Shown piece by piece: positions 1 to 5,661 of a stretch of 24,824 bases of DNA. Origin of the DNA: a virus. The notes under the pieces are model-generated. The model was not told the DNA's origin, ran no database searches, and saw only the letters and a program-made list of their open reading frames with translations. The stretch is from positions 1 through 24,824 of the IMG/VR virus record IMGVR_UViG_3300042341_000189. One strand, given 5' to 3'. The position numbers and the translations under genes are program-made. How positions within the stretch are numbered: position 1 is the first letter of the stretch; every line of letters begins with the position of its first letter.

Positions 1-203
1 CCCTCTGACTTTGTATCTCTACGAAATTAGCCTCGCGCCTGCTCCGGCGCCAAACGGTGTACTTTTAGTTCTCAATCAGCCATGTGGTAGTGCATGAGTA
101 CTACAATCTGATGCCGTCATGCGCCCGATGGTGTGCTATTGCAAACCCAAGAATTACAAAATGCAGGGTCTGCTGTATAGATGCACAGGTGTAATGGTGG
201 ATA
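1..203. other. Gene-free left edge, possible packaging-site region
   Basis: I find no supportable gene here. All three leftward frames lack a usable ATG/GTG that stays open to the edge. One rightward frame is open from base 2 to the TGA near 97, but it has no start and no recognisable product. A 6-bp inverted pair GCATGA/TCATGC lies at 92-97 and 117-122. Because the HNH gene at 204-629 reads leftward into this stretch, and such genes commonly precede the small terminase gene near cos in cohesive-end phages, this could be the cos/terminase leader. That is inference from position only. Confidence 0.25.
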
Positions 204-629
204 TTAGCCAGAAGTAATTACAGAATGATAATCAGATAATGAATAATCTTTTTCACCATTTACTGTGTAATGTCTATATATTCCTTTTGATTCAAGGCCT
301 GTTTTTATTGAATGGTGTGATTCGCACAGGCTTTGGAATATGTTTAATTTAAAGGCATATTCTCCAAGTGCAGACCATGCGAATAGATGATCGATATGGT
401 TTGCCTGTGTAATGTGGTTATTTAATAAACAGGCTTGGCAGAGTGGCTGTTTAGATAACTGAATGGCTCTCTGGGTTTGCCATGCTGCTGTCTTGTAGTG
501 GCTGTTAAACCTGTGCCTGTCCTGTGTGGTGGTCTTTGGTGGTGAATGCTCCACACAGAAGGCACTGCCTTTGATCGATGGCCGTTTGCAATGGTATTTA
601 TTGCACTGTGGTGGTGGTGTGCTTGGCAT
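204..629 (-). CDS. HNH endonuclease (terminase-associated type)
   Basis: A 141-residue HNH nuclease using the ATG at 629. A longer reading from GTG at 644 would start inside a DnaA-box word, so I prefer 629. An N-terminal Cys cluster (C9, C14, C25, H28) looks like a small zinc knuckle. The HNH core follows: C64-x2-C67, the NHIDH motif with D80/H81, N96, then C102 and H105/H106. In this family the DH pair, Asn and last His bind the metal and water for DNA nicking, and the Cys residues hold structural zinc. Small HNH proteins of this layout often sit beside terminase genes and help cut DNA during cos packaging. The gene is transcribed leftward, out of the window, which fits that position. A free-standing homing nuclease is the alternative. 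Confidence 0.85.
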   Translation of the reverse strand: MPSTPPPQCNKYHCKRPSIKGSAFCVEHSPPKTTTQDRHRFNSHYKTAAWQTQRAIQLSKQPLCQACLLNNHITQANHIDHLFAWSALGEYAFKLNIFQSLCESHHSIKTGLESKGIYRHYTVNGEKDYSLSDYHSVITSG

Positions 630-636
630 CTGCAAA

Positions 637-767
637 TTATGCACAGCTTATGCACACACAGGCAAGTTATCCACAGATGTGCAAGATATGGGCCTGACTT
701 ATACACAGATTGTCAGTCTTATAGAAGACTCAAATCTGTGGATTGATACCACTACTGGTGTGGATAA
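637..767. promoter_or_regulatory. Cluster of five DnaA-box words (candidate origin)
   Basis: Five exact matches to the DnaA-box consensus TTATNCACA lie within 131 bases: 637-645 and 648-656 (TTATGCACA), 667-675 (TTATCCACA), 699-707 (TTATACACA), and 759-767 on the opposite strand (TTATCCACA). The first two starts are 11 bases apart, about one helical turn. By chance such a word should occur far less than once in this length, so the cluster is real. It lies in the gap between the leftward HNH gene and the rightward operon. Plausible roles are a replication origin using host DnaA, or titration or regulation by DnaA. No AT-rich unwinding element is obvious. Confidence 0.7.
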
Positions 768-873
768 CTTTTTCTAAGGGGTAAGTATGGACAAAGCCAA
801 AAAGCGCTTAAAAGGCCTTTAAAAGGCTTCTGTGGGCCTGTGTGAGAAAGCCACATATAAGAGTAATTTCTTG

Positions 874-902
874 TTGATAACTTCCCTGTGCTGTGGCGTA
901 AT
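874..902 (+). promoter_or_regulatory. Putative sigma-70 promoter for the rightward operon
   Basis: A -35-like TTGATA (874-879) is followed after 17 bases by a -10-like CGTAAT (897-902). Transcription would start near 909, giving a leader of about 28 bases before the gene at 937. The -10 is poor (4/6), so the call rests on spacing and position. The gap also holds an 11-codon open frame (787-822) with AAGGGG in front of it, which could be a leader peptide. Confidence 0.35.
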
Positions 903-936
903 AGAGGCTCCATCTTTTCTTTTATAGGAGCTTCAA

Positions 937-1182
937 ATGAAAACCTTCACTTATGCGCCCTTTCACTTCACCACTGGACGCACCTATGACACACCACAGG
1001 TGCTTTGGATTACTGTGGAAGACCAGACCACAGACAATTTCGGTATCGTTGATTTCACCGCCCGATTCGTTGACGAGTCGCGCCACATCTCTGGCCGGGT
1101 GGAAACTGTCTTGTTTCCCGGTGGCCTGATAGGTGAAGCTGTGCTGGCCGCATATGACGCTGGTCAATATTCCCCCCTGTAA
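937..1182 (+). CDS. Small hypothetical phage protein (81 aa)
   Basis: I do not recognise this 81-residue protein. It starts at ATG 937 behind a good ribosome binding site (AGGAG, 8 bases upstream) and is the first gene of the rightward operon that ends at the terminator 2790-2816. The sequence is mixed beta-like with hydrophobic and aromatic strands (VLWITVEDQ, FGIVDFTARFV) and ends in a Gly/Ala-containing helix-like stretch. It has no signal peptide, membrane segment or Cys pairs. Soluble, small and operon-leading, it is typical of phage early host-takeover or accessory genes, but no function can be assigned. Confidence 0.75.
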   Translation: MKTFTYAPFHFTTGRTYDTPQVLWITVEDQTTDNFGIVDFTARFVDESRHISGRVETVLFPGGLIGEAVLAAYDAGQYSPL

Positions 1183-1206
1183 ACATTAACCACAAAGGAG
1201 AAAACC

Positions 1207-1431
1207 ATGAAATACCAGTCAGCATTCAACGTCTGGGCCATGCCTGATGCCTTCTATAAGCACATCCAGCCCGGTCAATGGGTGTATGCAGGAGACAAGA
1301 CAAACAAGGGAATCTTCTTGGGTGTCAGGAAATCGGGCACTGTGGTGGTGGCTTGGTACATGAACGCCAAGAATCACAAATCCTTCAGAGACTATGTGAA
1401 GACCCTGCATAACTACGCCACAGGCAAATAA
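1207..1431 (+). CDS. Small hypothetical phage protein (74 aa)
   Basis: A 74-residue protein of unknown function. The start at 1207 is set by AAAGGAG seven bases upstream. It is basic and aromatic-rich. Its centre, with PGQWVYAGD followed by GIFLGVRKSGTVVVAW, resembles a small SH3-like beta barrel, but this is an impression and not a family match. Twenty-four bases separate it from the gene before and 22 from the gene after, so it is co-transcribed in the rightward operon. Confidence 0.75.
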   Translation: MKYQSAFNVWAMPDAFYKHIQPGQWVYAGDKTNKGIFLGVRKSGTVVVAWYMNAKNHKSFRDYVKTLHNYATGK

Positions 1432-1453
1432 ACCATCAAAAGGAGAAACCGAA

Positions 1454-1738
1454 ATGAAAGCATATAAGCACCTTGTTAAACACTCTCTCTCTATGGGTTG
1501 CGCTGTCTCTGTGTGGGATGGTGAAGAGTGGCAAGTAAAACGCAGCACAGCCTATCAGGCCATCATTGATGCCATTGAATCAGTGGAAGAGGCACAGTTA
1601 AGAATCAGGCAGCAAGACGCTGTTATCGGCTGGGCTTTGGTGTCTGCCTTTGGTCTTGAAGATGATGAAACGGTGGTAGATCACACTTGCACATCATTTA
1701 TGGAAGAGTGGTCAGAGATTTATTCAGAAACCATTTAA
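1454..1738 (+). CDS. Small hypothetical acidic phage protein (94 aa)
   Basis: A 94-residue protein that I do not recognise. AAAGGAG lies ahead of ATG 1454. The N-terminal third is a beta-like segment (GCAVSVWDGEEWQVKR). Residues from about 30 to 57 form a likely amphipathic helix rich in Ala, Glu and Gln. The C-terminus is strongly acidic (LEDDETVVD, then MEEWSEIYSE). Acidic small phage early proteins are often host-protein inhibitors or DNA mimics, but nothing here proves that. It is third in the rightward operon. Confidence 0.75.
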   Translation: MKAYKHLVKHSLSMGCAVSVWDGEEWQVKRSTAYQAIIDAIESVEEAQLRIRQQDAVIGWALVSAFGLEDDETVVDHTCTSFMEEWSEIYSETI

Positions 1739-1750
1739 GGAGAAACAGAA

Positions 1751-1846
1751 ATGAAAGAAAAAACCCTTGATTATTTGACAGCCGCAGGCCTGTGCTTTTG
1801 CTTGACTTGCTTTGCACTGGCTTATTTCGATATCCTGACATATTAA
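1751..1846 (+). CDS. 31-residue single-pass membrane protein
   Basis: A short frame of 31 codons starts at ATG 1751, behind AAGGAG 12 bases after the stop of the previous gene, and ends at TAA 1844-1846. A charged N-terminus (MKEK) is followed by a hydrophobic, Cys-rich stretch (about residues 11-25, with three Cys) long enough to cross the membrane once. The Shine-Dalgarno sequence repeats the pattern of its operon neighbours (GGAGAAAC), which supports expression. The function is unknown. Small phage membrane peptides of this kind can be holin-like, exclusion or host-interaction proteins. Confidence 0.55.
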   Translation: MKEKTLDYLTAAGLCFCLTCFALAYFDILTY

Positions 1847-1870
1847 TTAACCAATACAAGAGAAGACAAA

Positions 1871-2521
1871 ATGCAAAAAGTGATTATGTTAAAAAAAGAG
1901 GCTTCCATTATTAATGGTGGCTTAACCCAGACATCTAAGATGCCCTGTAAGTCTTATTCACTGCCTACACTGGCATGCAAGACAGGCTTCAAGATGGCAC
2001 AGATTAAAGGGAGCATCTGCTCCACCTGTTATGCAGACAAGGGCTTTTATTCAATGTATGCCAAGACTATTCAGCCTGCACAGCATGCCCGTTTAGATTC
2101 CCTGTCTAATGAATATTGGGTTCCTTCTATGGTGGCTTTAATTGGCTCTGATGCCTTTTTTAGATGGCACGATAGTGGAGACCTGCAAGGCCTTTGGCAT
2201 TTGGAGAAAATCGCTGCTGTGGCTGCTGCCACTCCTGACACCATGCACTGGCTGCCTACAAGAGAATATTCAATGATTAAAGAGTATGTGTCTAAATATG
2301 GCGCCATTCCTGATAATCTGATTATTCGGCTGTCTGCCATGTACCCAGACCAGCCTGTAAAAGTGCCTTCAAGCCTTCAAGGCATCAAAAATATTACTGT
2401 GTCTAATGTCCACACAAAAACCCCTATGGGTGAAGCATGCAAGGCACCACAGCAGGGTGGAGAGTGCAGAGAGTGCAGAGTTTGCTGGTCTGCTGTGCCT
2501 GTGTCTTATGAATTGCATTAA
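1871..2521 (+). CDS. Gp88-like Cys-rich phage protein of unknown function
   Basis: A 216-residue protein resembling the phage 'gene product 88' family, which is widespread and uncharacterised. The hallmarks are visible: C26, C36, then C50-x2-C53 followed by YADKGFY; a central HDSGD motif at 100-104; LPTRE around 128-132; and a C-terminal Cys cluster C190, C199, C202, C205 ending CRVCW. Four-plus-four Cys with a conserved His/Asp centre suggest a bound metal or iron-sulphur cluster. An older idea for such proteins is a radical-chemistry or metal enzyme, but no reaction is known to me. The start is ATG 1871, or the in-frame ATG at 1886; an AAGAGAAGA-type site precedes the first. It is the largest gene of the rightward operon and probably its main product. 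Confidence 0.8.
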   Translation: MQKVIMLKKEASIINGGLTQTSKMPCKSYSLPTLACKTGFKMAQIKGSICSTCYADKGFYSMYAKTIQPAQHARLDSLSNEYWVPSMVALIGSDAFFRWHDSGDLQGLWHLEKIAAVAAATPDTMHWLPTREYSMIKEYVSKYGAIPDNLIIRLSAMYPDQPVKVPSSLQGIKNITVSNVHTKTPMGEACKAPQQGGECRECRVCWSAVPVSYELH

Positions 2522-2535
2522 TAGGAGATTATCAA

Positions 2536-2778
2536 ATGAGTTATTTTTCAAATTTAGATACAGCCATTCAAGAGAAGAAGCAAGGAAGAGGGAGAGAGAA
2601 TATCGCTGTTGGTTCTTTAGGGGTGTGCCTTGAAGATACAGGACAGCCGGTCAAGCTCTATATCGTTGATTTTATTTTTGTGCATGGTTCCATCAATGTA
2701 TACCCATTAGACAAGGAAGGCCCTGCGTATGGATTCCCAAGACAGATTAAAGCCTGTGATTTCTGGGCATTGACTTAA
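2536..2778 (+). CDS. Small hypothetical phage protein (80 aa)
   Basis: An 80-residue protein, last in the rightward operon, 14 bases after the Gp88-like gene and 12 bases before the terminator hairpin. TAGGAG lies ahead of ATG 2536. The N-terminus is basic and hydrophilic (QEKKQGRGREN). The rest looks like a small beta fold with hydrophobic strands (KLYIVDFIFVHG). I do not recognise a family. Its place next to the Gp88-like gene suggests shared expression and possibly a shared role. Confidence 0.75.
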   Translation: MSYFSNLDTAIQEKKQGRGRENIAVGSLGVCLEDTGQPVKLYIVDFIFVHGSINVYPLDKEGPAYGFPRQIKACDFWALT

Positions 2779-2789
2779 TAAACCAAAGC

Positions 2790-2816
2790 AAACCCGGTGG
2801 AATTCCGGGTTTTTTT
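2790..2816 (+). terminator. Rho-independent terminator of the rightward operon
   Basis: AAACCCGG (2790-2797) pairs perfectly with CCGGGTTT (2805-2812) across a 7-base loop, and the T-run continues to 2816. It sits 12 bases after the stop at 2778 and closes the operon 937-2778. Confidence 0.9.
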
Positions 2817-2829
2817 GGGCTTGCTAAGT

Positions 2830-2845
2830 AAGTGAGCGCTCACTT
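2830..2845. promoter_or_regulatory. 16-bp perfect palindrome, operator-like
   Basis: AAGTGAGCGCTCACTT reads identically on both strands. A near copy lies 229 bases to the right (3059-3074). Perfect 16-bp palindromes with short half-sites are typical targets of dimeric repressors (the core GTGAGCGCTCAC resembles TetR- and LacI-type operators). It stands in a gene-free zone just after the rightward terminator, so it is not overlapping an obvious promoter of a known gene. Confidence 0.6.
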
Positions 2846-3008
2846 CTTGAATGCAGGGTCTTGGAGCCACTTTTAGGGTGTCAAGCCACTACCCTACAGC
2901 CATACACAAAAGGCAGCGCTGTGGGCCTGCTGTGGGCTTCTGTGGTGGTGTCTTCCTGCTGGTGGTCTGCTGCTGATCTGACTGCAGAGGATGCAGGCAC
3001 AAAAGCAA

Positions 3009-3051
3009 GGGTTTACCCGTAATGGTTTACCCTGCGTAGCAGGGTTTACCC
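3009..3051 (+). repeat. Three GGTTTACCC direct repeats (iteron-like)
   Basis: GGGTTTACCC at 3009-3018, GGTTTACCC at 3024-3032 and GGGTTTACCC at 3042-3051 form a short direct-repeat array. The outer copies are also near-palindromic (GGGT/ACCC). Eight bases separate the third copy from the second palindrome. Such arrays serve as iterons for initiators or as operators. Confidence 0.6.
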
Positions 3052-3058
3052 TAATGCG

Positions 3059-3074
3059 AAGTGAGTGCTCACTT
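3059..3074. promoter_or_regulatory. Second copy of the 16-bp palindrome, one central mismatch
   Basis: AAGTGAGTGCTCACTT differs from the copy at 2830-2845 only at one central base, so both half-sites AAGTGAG/CTCACTT are intact. The shared half-sites argue that one dimeric protein binds both and could loop the 230 bases between them. Confidence 0.6.
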
Positions 3075-3156
3075 GCAGTTTTGTAAGGATTGTAAGAAAA
3101 GGGGGGGTAAAAAAGTCCCTAAGCCAACTACGCATTTCGGAAAAAAAAATTGCAAG

Positions 3157-3182
3157 AAAAAAAATGCCTCGACTGGCGAGGC
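3157..3182 (-). terminator. Rho-independent terminator of the leftward middle operon
   Basis: Read on the minus strand, GCCTCG (3182-3177) pairs with CGAGGC (3171-3166) over a five-base loop and is followed by A then eight T. It lies 37 bases beyond the stop of the gene at 3220-3435 and ends the long leftward operon. Confidence 0.88.
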
Positions 3183-3219
3183 GTAAAAAGTGGTTTTTTC
3201 TCAACCCACCAAGGAAAAA

Positions 3220-3435
3220 TCACAGAAATTTTTGCATTTGCAGAGTTTGTTTTTCCAGCAATTTGTTTGGCGCTTTCCACAAAGACGGATCAACTCTATA
3301 GGAAATTGGCTGAACTTCCTGCGGTTTGTAGCCAACCTTTACAGCAGGCTGACGAATAGCCAGCGCTTGTGATTTGTCTGCGAATGGCCCTTGCAGGCCG
3401 CAGTACCAGCCGACTTGATTGTTTTGCAATGTCAT
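3220..3435 (-). CDS. Small hypothetical protein, last gene of the middle operon
   Basis: A 71-residue protein that I do not recognise, starting one base after the stop of the Dps-like gene (start ATG 3435). It has the look of a real protein, with well-spaced aromatic, Pro and charged residues (QVGWYCGLQGPF, then GYKPQEVQPISY). It is not low complexity, and a terminator follows directly. The ribosome site is weak, so translation is probably coupled to the gene before it. There is no membrane segment. Confidence 0.6.
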   Translation of the reverse strand: MTLQNNQVGWYCGLQGPFADKSQALAIRQPAVKVGYKPQEVQPISYRVDPSLWKAPNKLLEKQTLQMQKFL

Positions 3436-3436
3436 A

Positions 3437-3826
3437 TTAGCTCAGACGGTTCAGCAGGAATTCGGTGTGGCGGCACAAAGCGGCGATTTCGTCCACGATG
3501 TTTTGCACTTCGCTCATTTGCGTGAAGCCGGGAGCGTGGCGGTACTTGTAGGTTTCGGCGTAAACGTAGCGCACAAGCTCCAGACCATTTTCCCCCAGAA
3601 AAAGTGCCTTCTCGCTGGAAATTATTTTGCCTTTTTCCAGCAGGACCGCTTCTACGAATGAATCAGCCAGATCGGACAGCTTGTCATAGAACTCGCCAAG
3701 GGCTTGGTGCTGGGCGTAGCTCTCTGTGTTCCAGTGATGGATGTGGGCGGCTGTCACGCCATGCAAAAGGCATACAGCATAGTCGCTGATGATGTCTGAC
3801 TTGGCTTCATTGATGGTGAATTTCAT
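3437..3826 (-). CDS. Dps/ferritin-like helical phage protein (DUF5856-like)
   Basis: A 129-residue, all-helical protein. The first part carries a pattern close to the Dps/mini-ferritin ferroxidase helices: H28, H30, H31-W32, H40, E45, D48, then D52, D55 and E59 in the segment EFYDKLSDLADSFVE. Phage proteins of this kind (DUF5856) are shorter than true Dps (about 160-170 aa) and their role is not established. Iron or DNA protection is an inference from the fold. The start is ATG 3826 with AAGGA in front. It is near the distal end of the middle operon. It could also be a helical scaffold without metal activity. Confidence 0.65.
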   Translation of the reverse strand: MKFTINEAKSDIISDYAVCLLHGVTAAHIHHWNTESYAQHQALGEFYDKLSDLADSFVEAVLLEKGKIISSEKALFLGENGLELVRYVYAETYKYRHAPGFTQMSEVQNIVDEIAALCRHTEFLLNRLS

Positions 3827-3838
3827 GGCAGCGTTCCT

Positions 3839-4234
3839 TTATTTGATTGTACCCAAGATGTGGTTCATGGCTTGTTGAAGAATGTCGGACGGTATTTTGG
3901 TCCACTTGTTGACGCAGATGTCGATGGCGTTGTCTATGGTGATGGTGTCTATCTTGCGCCAAGTGAACTTTCGCTCTGAGCAGGCAACCAGCACCAGCAT
4001 GGCCGAGCGCAGCTTTCTGTAGTCAATGGATTTTTCGTCTTTAATCAACTCAAAGGCATAGGCCATGATGAACACTGCGTCCGAGATGGGCATGATGTGC
4101 GCTCTTGCGTCTGCTCCTTCGTCCAGCATGAAAAGTTGGATTCTGTGTTCGACCATGCGCGTCTTGAGTTGCTGTGCTGCTACGGCCCGTGCAACAGGGT
4201 TTCTGGCTACCTTTTGCTCCTTGAGGACGATCAC
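3839..4234 (-). CDS. Conserved-type hypothetical phage protein (131 aa)
   Basis: A 131-residue protein that I do not recognise. It begins at GTG 4234, which overlaps the TGA of the previous gene (GTGA), behind a strong GGGGAG site. It is basic at the N-terminus (KEQKVARNPVARAVAAQQ) and mostly helical, with no membrane segment and no Cys pair. Its place in the replication/recombination operon suggests a DNA-metabolism accessory role, but that is context only. Confidence 0.75.
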   Translation of the reverse strand: MIVLKEQKVARNPVARAVAAQQLKTRMVEHRIQLFMLDEGADARAHIMPISDAVFIMAYAFELIKDEKSIDYRKLRSAMLVLVACSERKFTWRKIDTITIDNAIDICVNKWTKIPSDILQQAMNHILGTIK

Positions 4235-4566
4235 AGTGTCTCCCCAATCATGCGCTTGACGTTGAACATGTCTTTGTACATGGGGTATGTTTCCCTCCAG
4301 TGCCGAGCGTAGAAGGCAATGAAATCGTTGCTGATCTTGAATTCATTGCCCGTGGTCATAATGGATGTCTCCCAGCGGATGCGGTTGATGATGAGCCAGT
4401 GGCTGATCTTCTTTCGGTTCATCTTCACTGCTTGGAAGGCAAACTGCTCAAACATCTTCCAGACCATTGGGTTGGCCGTGTGCCATTCCAGCCACGCCTG
4501 CTTTTTTGCAAGGAAGTCTTGGTGCAAGGCCAACTGCAATTGGTTTTTGTGTTCTTCTCGGCTCAT
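4231..4566 (-). CDS. Conserved hypothetical phage protein (111 aa)
   Basis: A 111-residue soluble protein of a type I have seen often in phage replication regions but that has no known function. Typical features are the aromatic N-terminal helix (AWLEWHTANPMVWKMFEQFA) and the later segments INRIRWET, FKISNDFIAFYARHW and YPMYKDMF. ATG 4566 follows AGGGGGA and overlaps the previous stop (ATGA). The strongly helical, Trp/Arg-rich make-up suggests nucleic-acid or protein binding. Confidence 0.75.
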   Translation of the reverse strand: MSREEHKNQLQLALHQDFLAKKQAWLEWHTANPMVWKMFEQFAFQAVKMNRKKISHWLIINRIRWETSIMTTGNEFKISNDFIAFYARHWRETYPMYKDMFNVKRMIGETL

Positions 4567-4817
4567 GTGTTCCCCCTTGCTCGAATAGCTCGGACTACAC
4601 GCAATGTCAACTCATGGCTTGCGCCTAGCATTGCAACAACCGCTCTTTCAATAGCGATCTCACGCTCATCAGCACGGGCAAGGGCAACAAGGCGATTAAC
4701 TTCTTTAGTGATACACGCATTGGCAATGAAAATATCCTCTGGCACATGAGGCAAAAGCCCATGCGCCCGCATCGCTTCAAAGCCAGCCTCACGGGCCATG
4801 TCTATCGTGTCTCTCAT
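4563..4817 (-). CDS. Small hypothetical phage protein (84 aa)
   Basis: An 84-residue protein beginning MRDTIDMAREAGF at ATG 4817, chosen because AAAGGAG lies just upstream. A longer in-frame reading exists but overlaps the previous gene deeply. The N-terminal signature and the segment NRLVALARADEREIAIERAV resemble small proteins common in phages of Burkholderiales-like hosts; their function is unknown. The gene overlaps its neighbours at both ends by 4 bases. Confidence 0.7.
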   Translation of the reverse strand: MRDTIDMAREAGFEAMRAHGLLPHVPEDIFIANACITKEVNRLVALARADEREIAIERAVVAMLGASHELTLRVVRAIRARGNT

Positions 4818-5530
4818 GTGTTCTCCTTTTTGAGTTTGGCTTCGATGGCTCGGGCAAAGTAAAACTGGCTTGTCCAATCGCCACTCATCGTCTGCATTAC
4901 TTCCGCATCCGTCAGCCCAACCCATTGCCGCTGTGCTGTGGGCGGGGTGGTGTAAAGGGGTTCAACCCAACCCTTGTGGTTTGGATTGCGCTCGTTCCAT
5001 TCTTTGGCATAGCCCTCGTTCATGTCGTAGGTGCGATAGTCATATCCACCTTCACCGTCAAAAGTGCGCCACGCCACAGGCTCCTGCACAGGTGCTGGCT
5101 GTGCTGCGGGTGGGGTGGGGTAAAGTGCAAGATCAACGGTTTCTTTGAAGCATTTGTCAAAGAAGTCCTCATACAGCTTCTTCAATTCGGGGTGCATTCG
5201 TTTTTGCGCAGGCTCTGGAGGAGGTGCTTTGAAATACGCTGTTGCCGCTCCAACCCATCCCGGGGGGCGGGTAGGGCCATAATGCGCAACGCCAGAGTTG
5301 TTAAGACCATTAGTTCTTACCCAAACCACAGGCTCCTGCACAGGTGCTGAACGGGCTTGCTTGATGGCGGTGATGATCGGCTTGGCCTTTTCATCGAACT
5401 CACGCAGATCAACATAATCGCCCGTTGCCGTTGGCTCAAACTTGATAAAGATTTTTGATCGAACACCTTTGTATCGTTGCATAGTTTCAAAGAACTCAAG
5501 CGCTAAGTCGAGTGCTTCGTCTTTGGTCAT
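4814..5530 (-). CDS. Phage protein with repeated Pro-rich linkers (238 aa)
   Basis: A 238-residue mosaic protein starting MTKDEALDLALEFFETM at ATG 5530. Short modules are joined by Pro/Ala/Gln linkers: APVQEPVVW near residue 61, then PPAAQPAPVQEPVAW and LYTTPPTAQRQWVGLTDAE near the C-terminus. This architecture, with repeated QEPVAW and WVGLT motifs, is common in phages but has no established function. The linker is repeated at DNA level (24 identical bases at 5074-5097 and 5326-5349), so the protein has probably grown or shrunk by recombination. A longer upstream reading exists but would run into the 44-residue gene. Confidence 0.7.
   Translation of the reverse strand: MTKDEALDLALEFFETMQRYKGVRSKIFIKFEPTATGDYVDLREFDEKAKPIITAIKQARSAPVQEPVVWVRTNGLNNSGVAHYGPTRPPGWVGAATAYFKAPPPEPAQKRMHPELKKLYEDFFDKCFKETVDLALYPTPPAAQPAPVQEPVAWRTFDGEGGYDYRTYDMNEGYAKEWNERNPNHKGWVEPLYTTPPTAQRQWVGLTDAEVMQTMSGDWTSQFYFARAIEAKLKKENT
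5074..5349. repeat. 24-bp direct repeat inside the linker-rich gene
   Basis: Bases 5074-5097 and 5326-5349 are identical over 24 positions and encode the linker PVQEPV in the same frame. Their spacing is 252 bases (84 codons), so recombination between the copies would delete a module without shifting the frame. Confidence 0.8.
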
Positions 5531-5661
5531 GGCTTCCACCCCATTCCAATTGCCGATGTTACGATCAGCGTGACGCAGCCTCCGATTTGGGCAAGATGTT
5601 TTGGCATGTGCGGCGCAAACCAAATGCAACTTGCCAATACAAGAAATTGTTGGTCAGTCAT
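5527..5661 (-). CDS. 44-residue small membrane protein
   Basis: A 44-codon frame from ATG 5661 with GAGGAGAAAG upstream. Its TGA overlaps the next start (ATGA at 5530). The sequence has one or two hydrophobic stretches (FLVLASCIWFA and GGCVTLIVTSAIGMGW), so it is probably membrane-associated. I do not recognise it. The strong ribosome site and 4-base overlaps at both ends argue that it is translated. Confidence 0.6.
   Translation of the reverse strand: MTDQQFLVLASCIWFAPHMPKHLAQIGGCVTLIVTSAIGMGWKP

Larger units (their letters stand above)
2817..3156. other. Gene-free zone between converging operons
   Basis: No open frame here has a credible start, ribosome site and composition. The stretch is bounded by the rightward terminator (ends 2816) and the leftward terminator (3157-3182), with a further 37 bases to the last leftward gene. 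It contains two related palindromes, three GGTTTACCC words, a CTGTGG-rich segment (about 2915-2970), a G-run of seven near 3101 and A-runs near 3141. Its repeat content suggests a protein-binding or replication-related site rather than a lost gene. Confidence 0.6.

Noticed and set aside
160-2861. A 12-base word shared by 160-171 and 2850-2861
   Set aside because: In a 25-kb window many 12-base matches are expected by chance, so it is not evidence of a repeat.
3065-3301. A rightward 78-codon frame across the leftward terminator
   Set aside because: Its lysine/arginine-rich sequence comes from A-runs, it overlaps a leftward terminator and a leftward gene, and it lacks a ribosome site.
4300-4749. 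A rightward 149-codon frame over the middle operon
   Set aside because: It is antisense to two genes supported by strong ribosome sites and 4-base overlaps, and its sequence resembles no protein.
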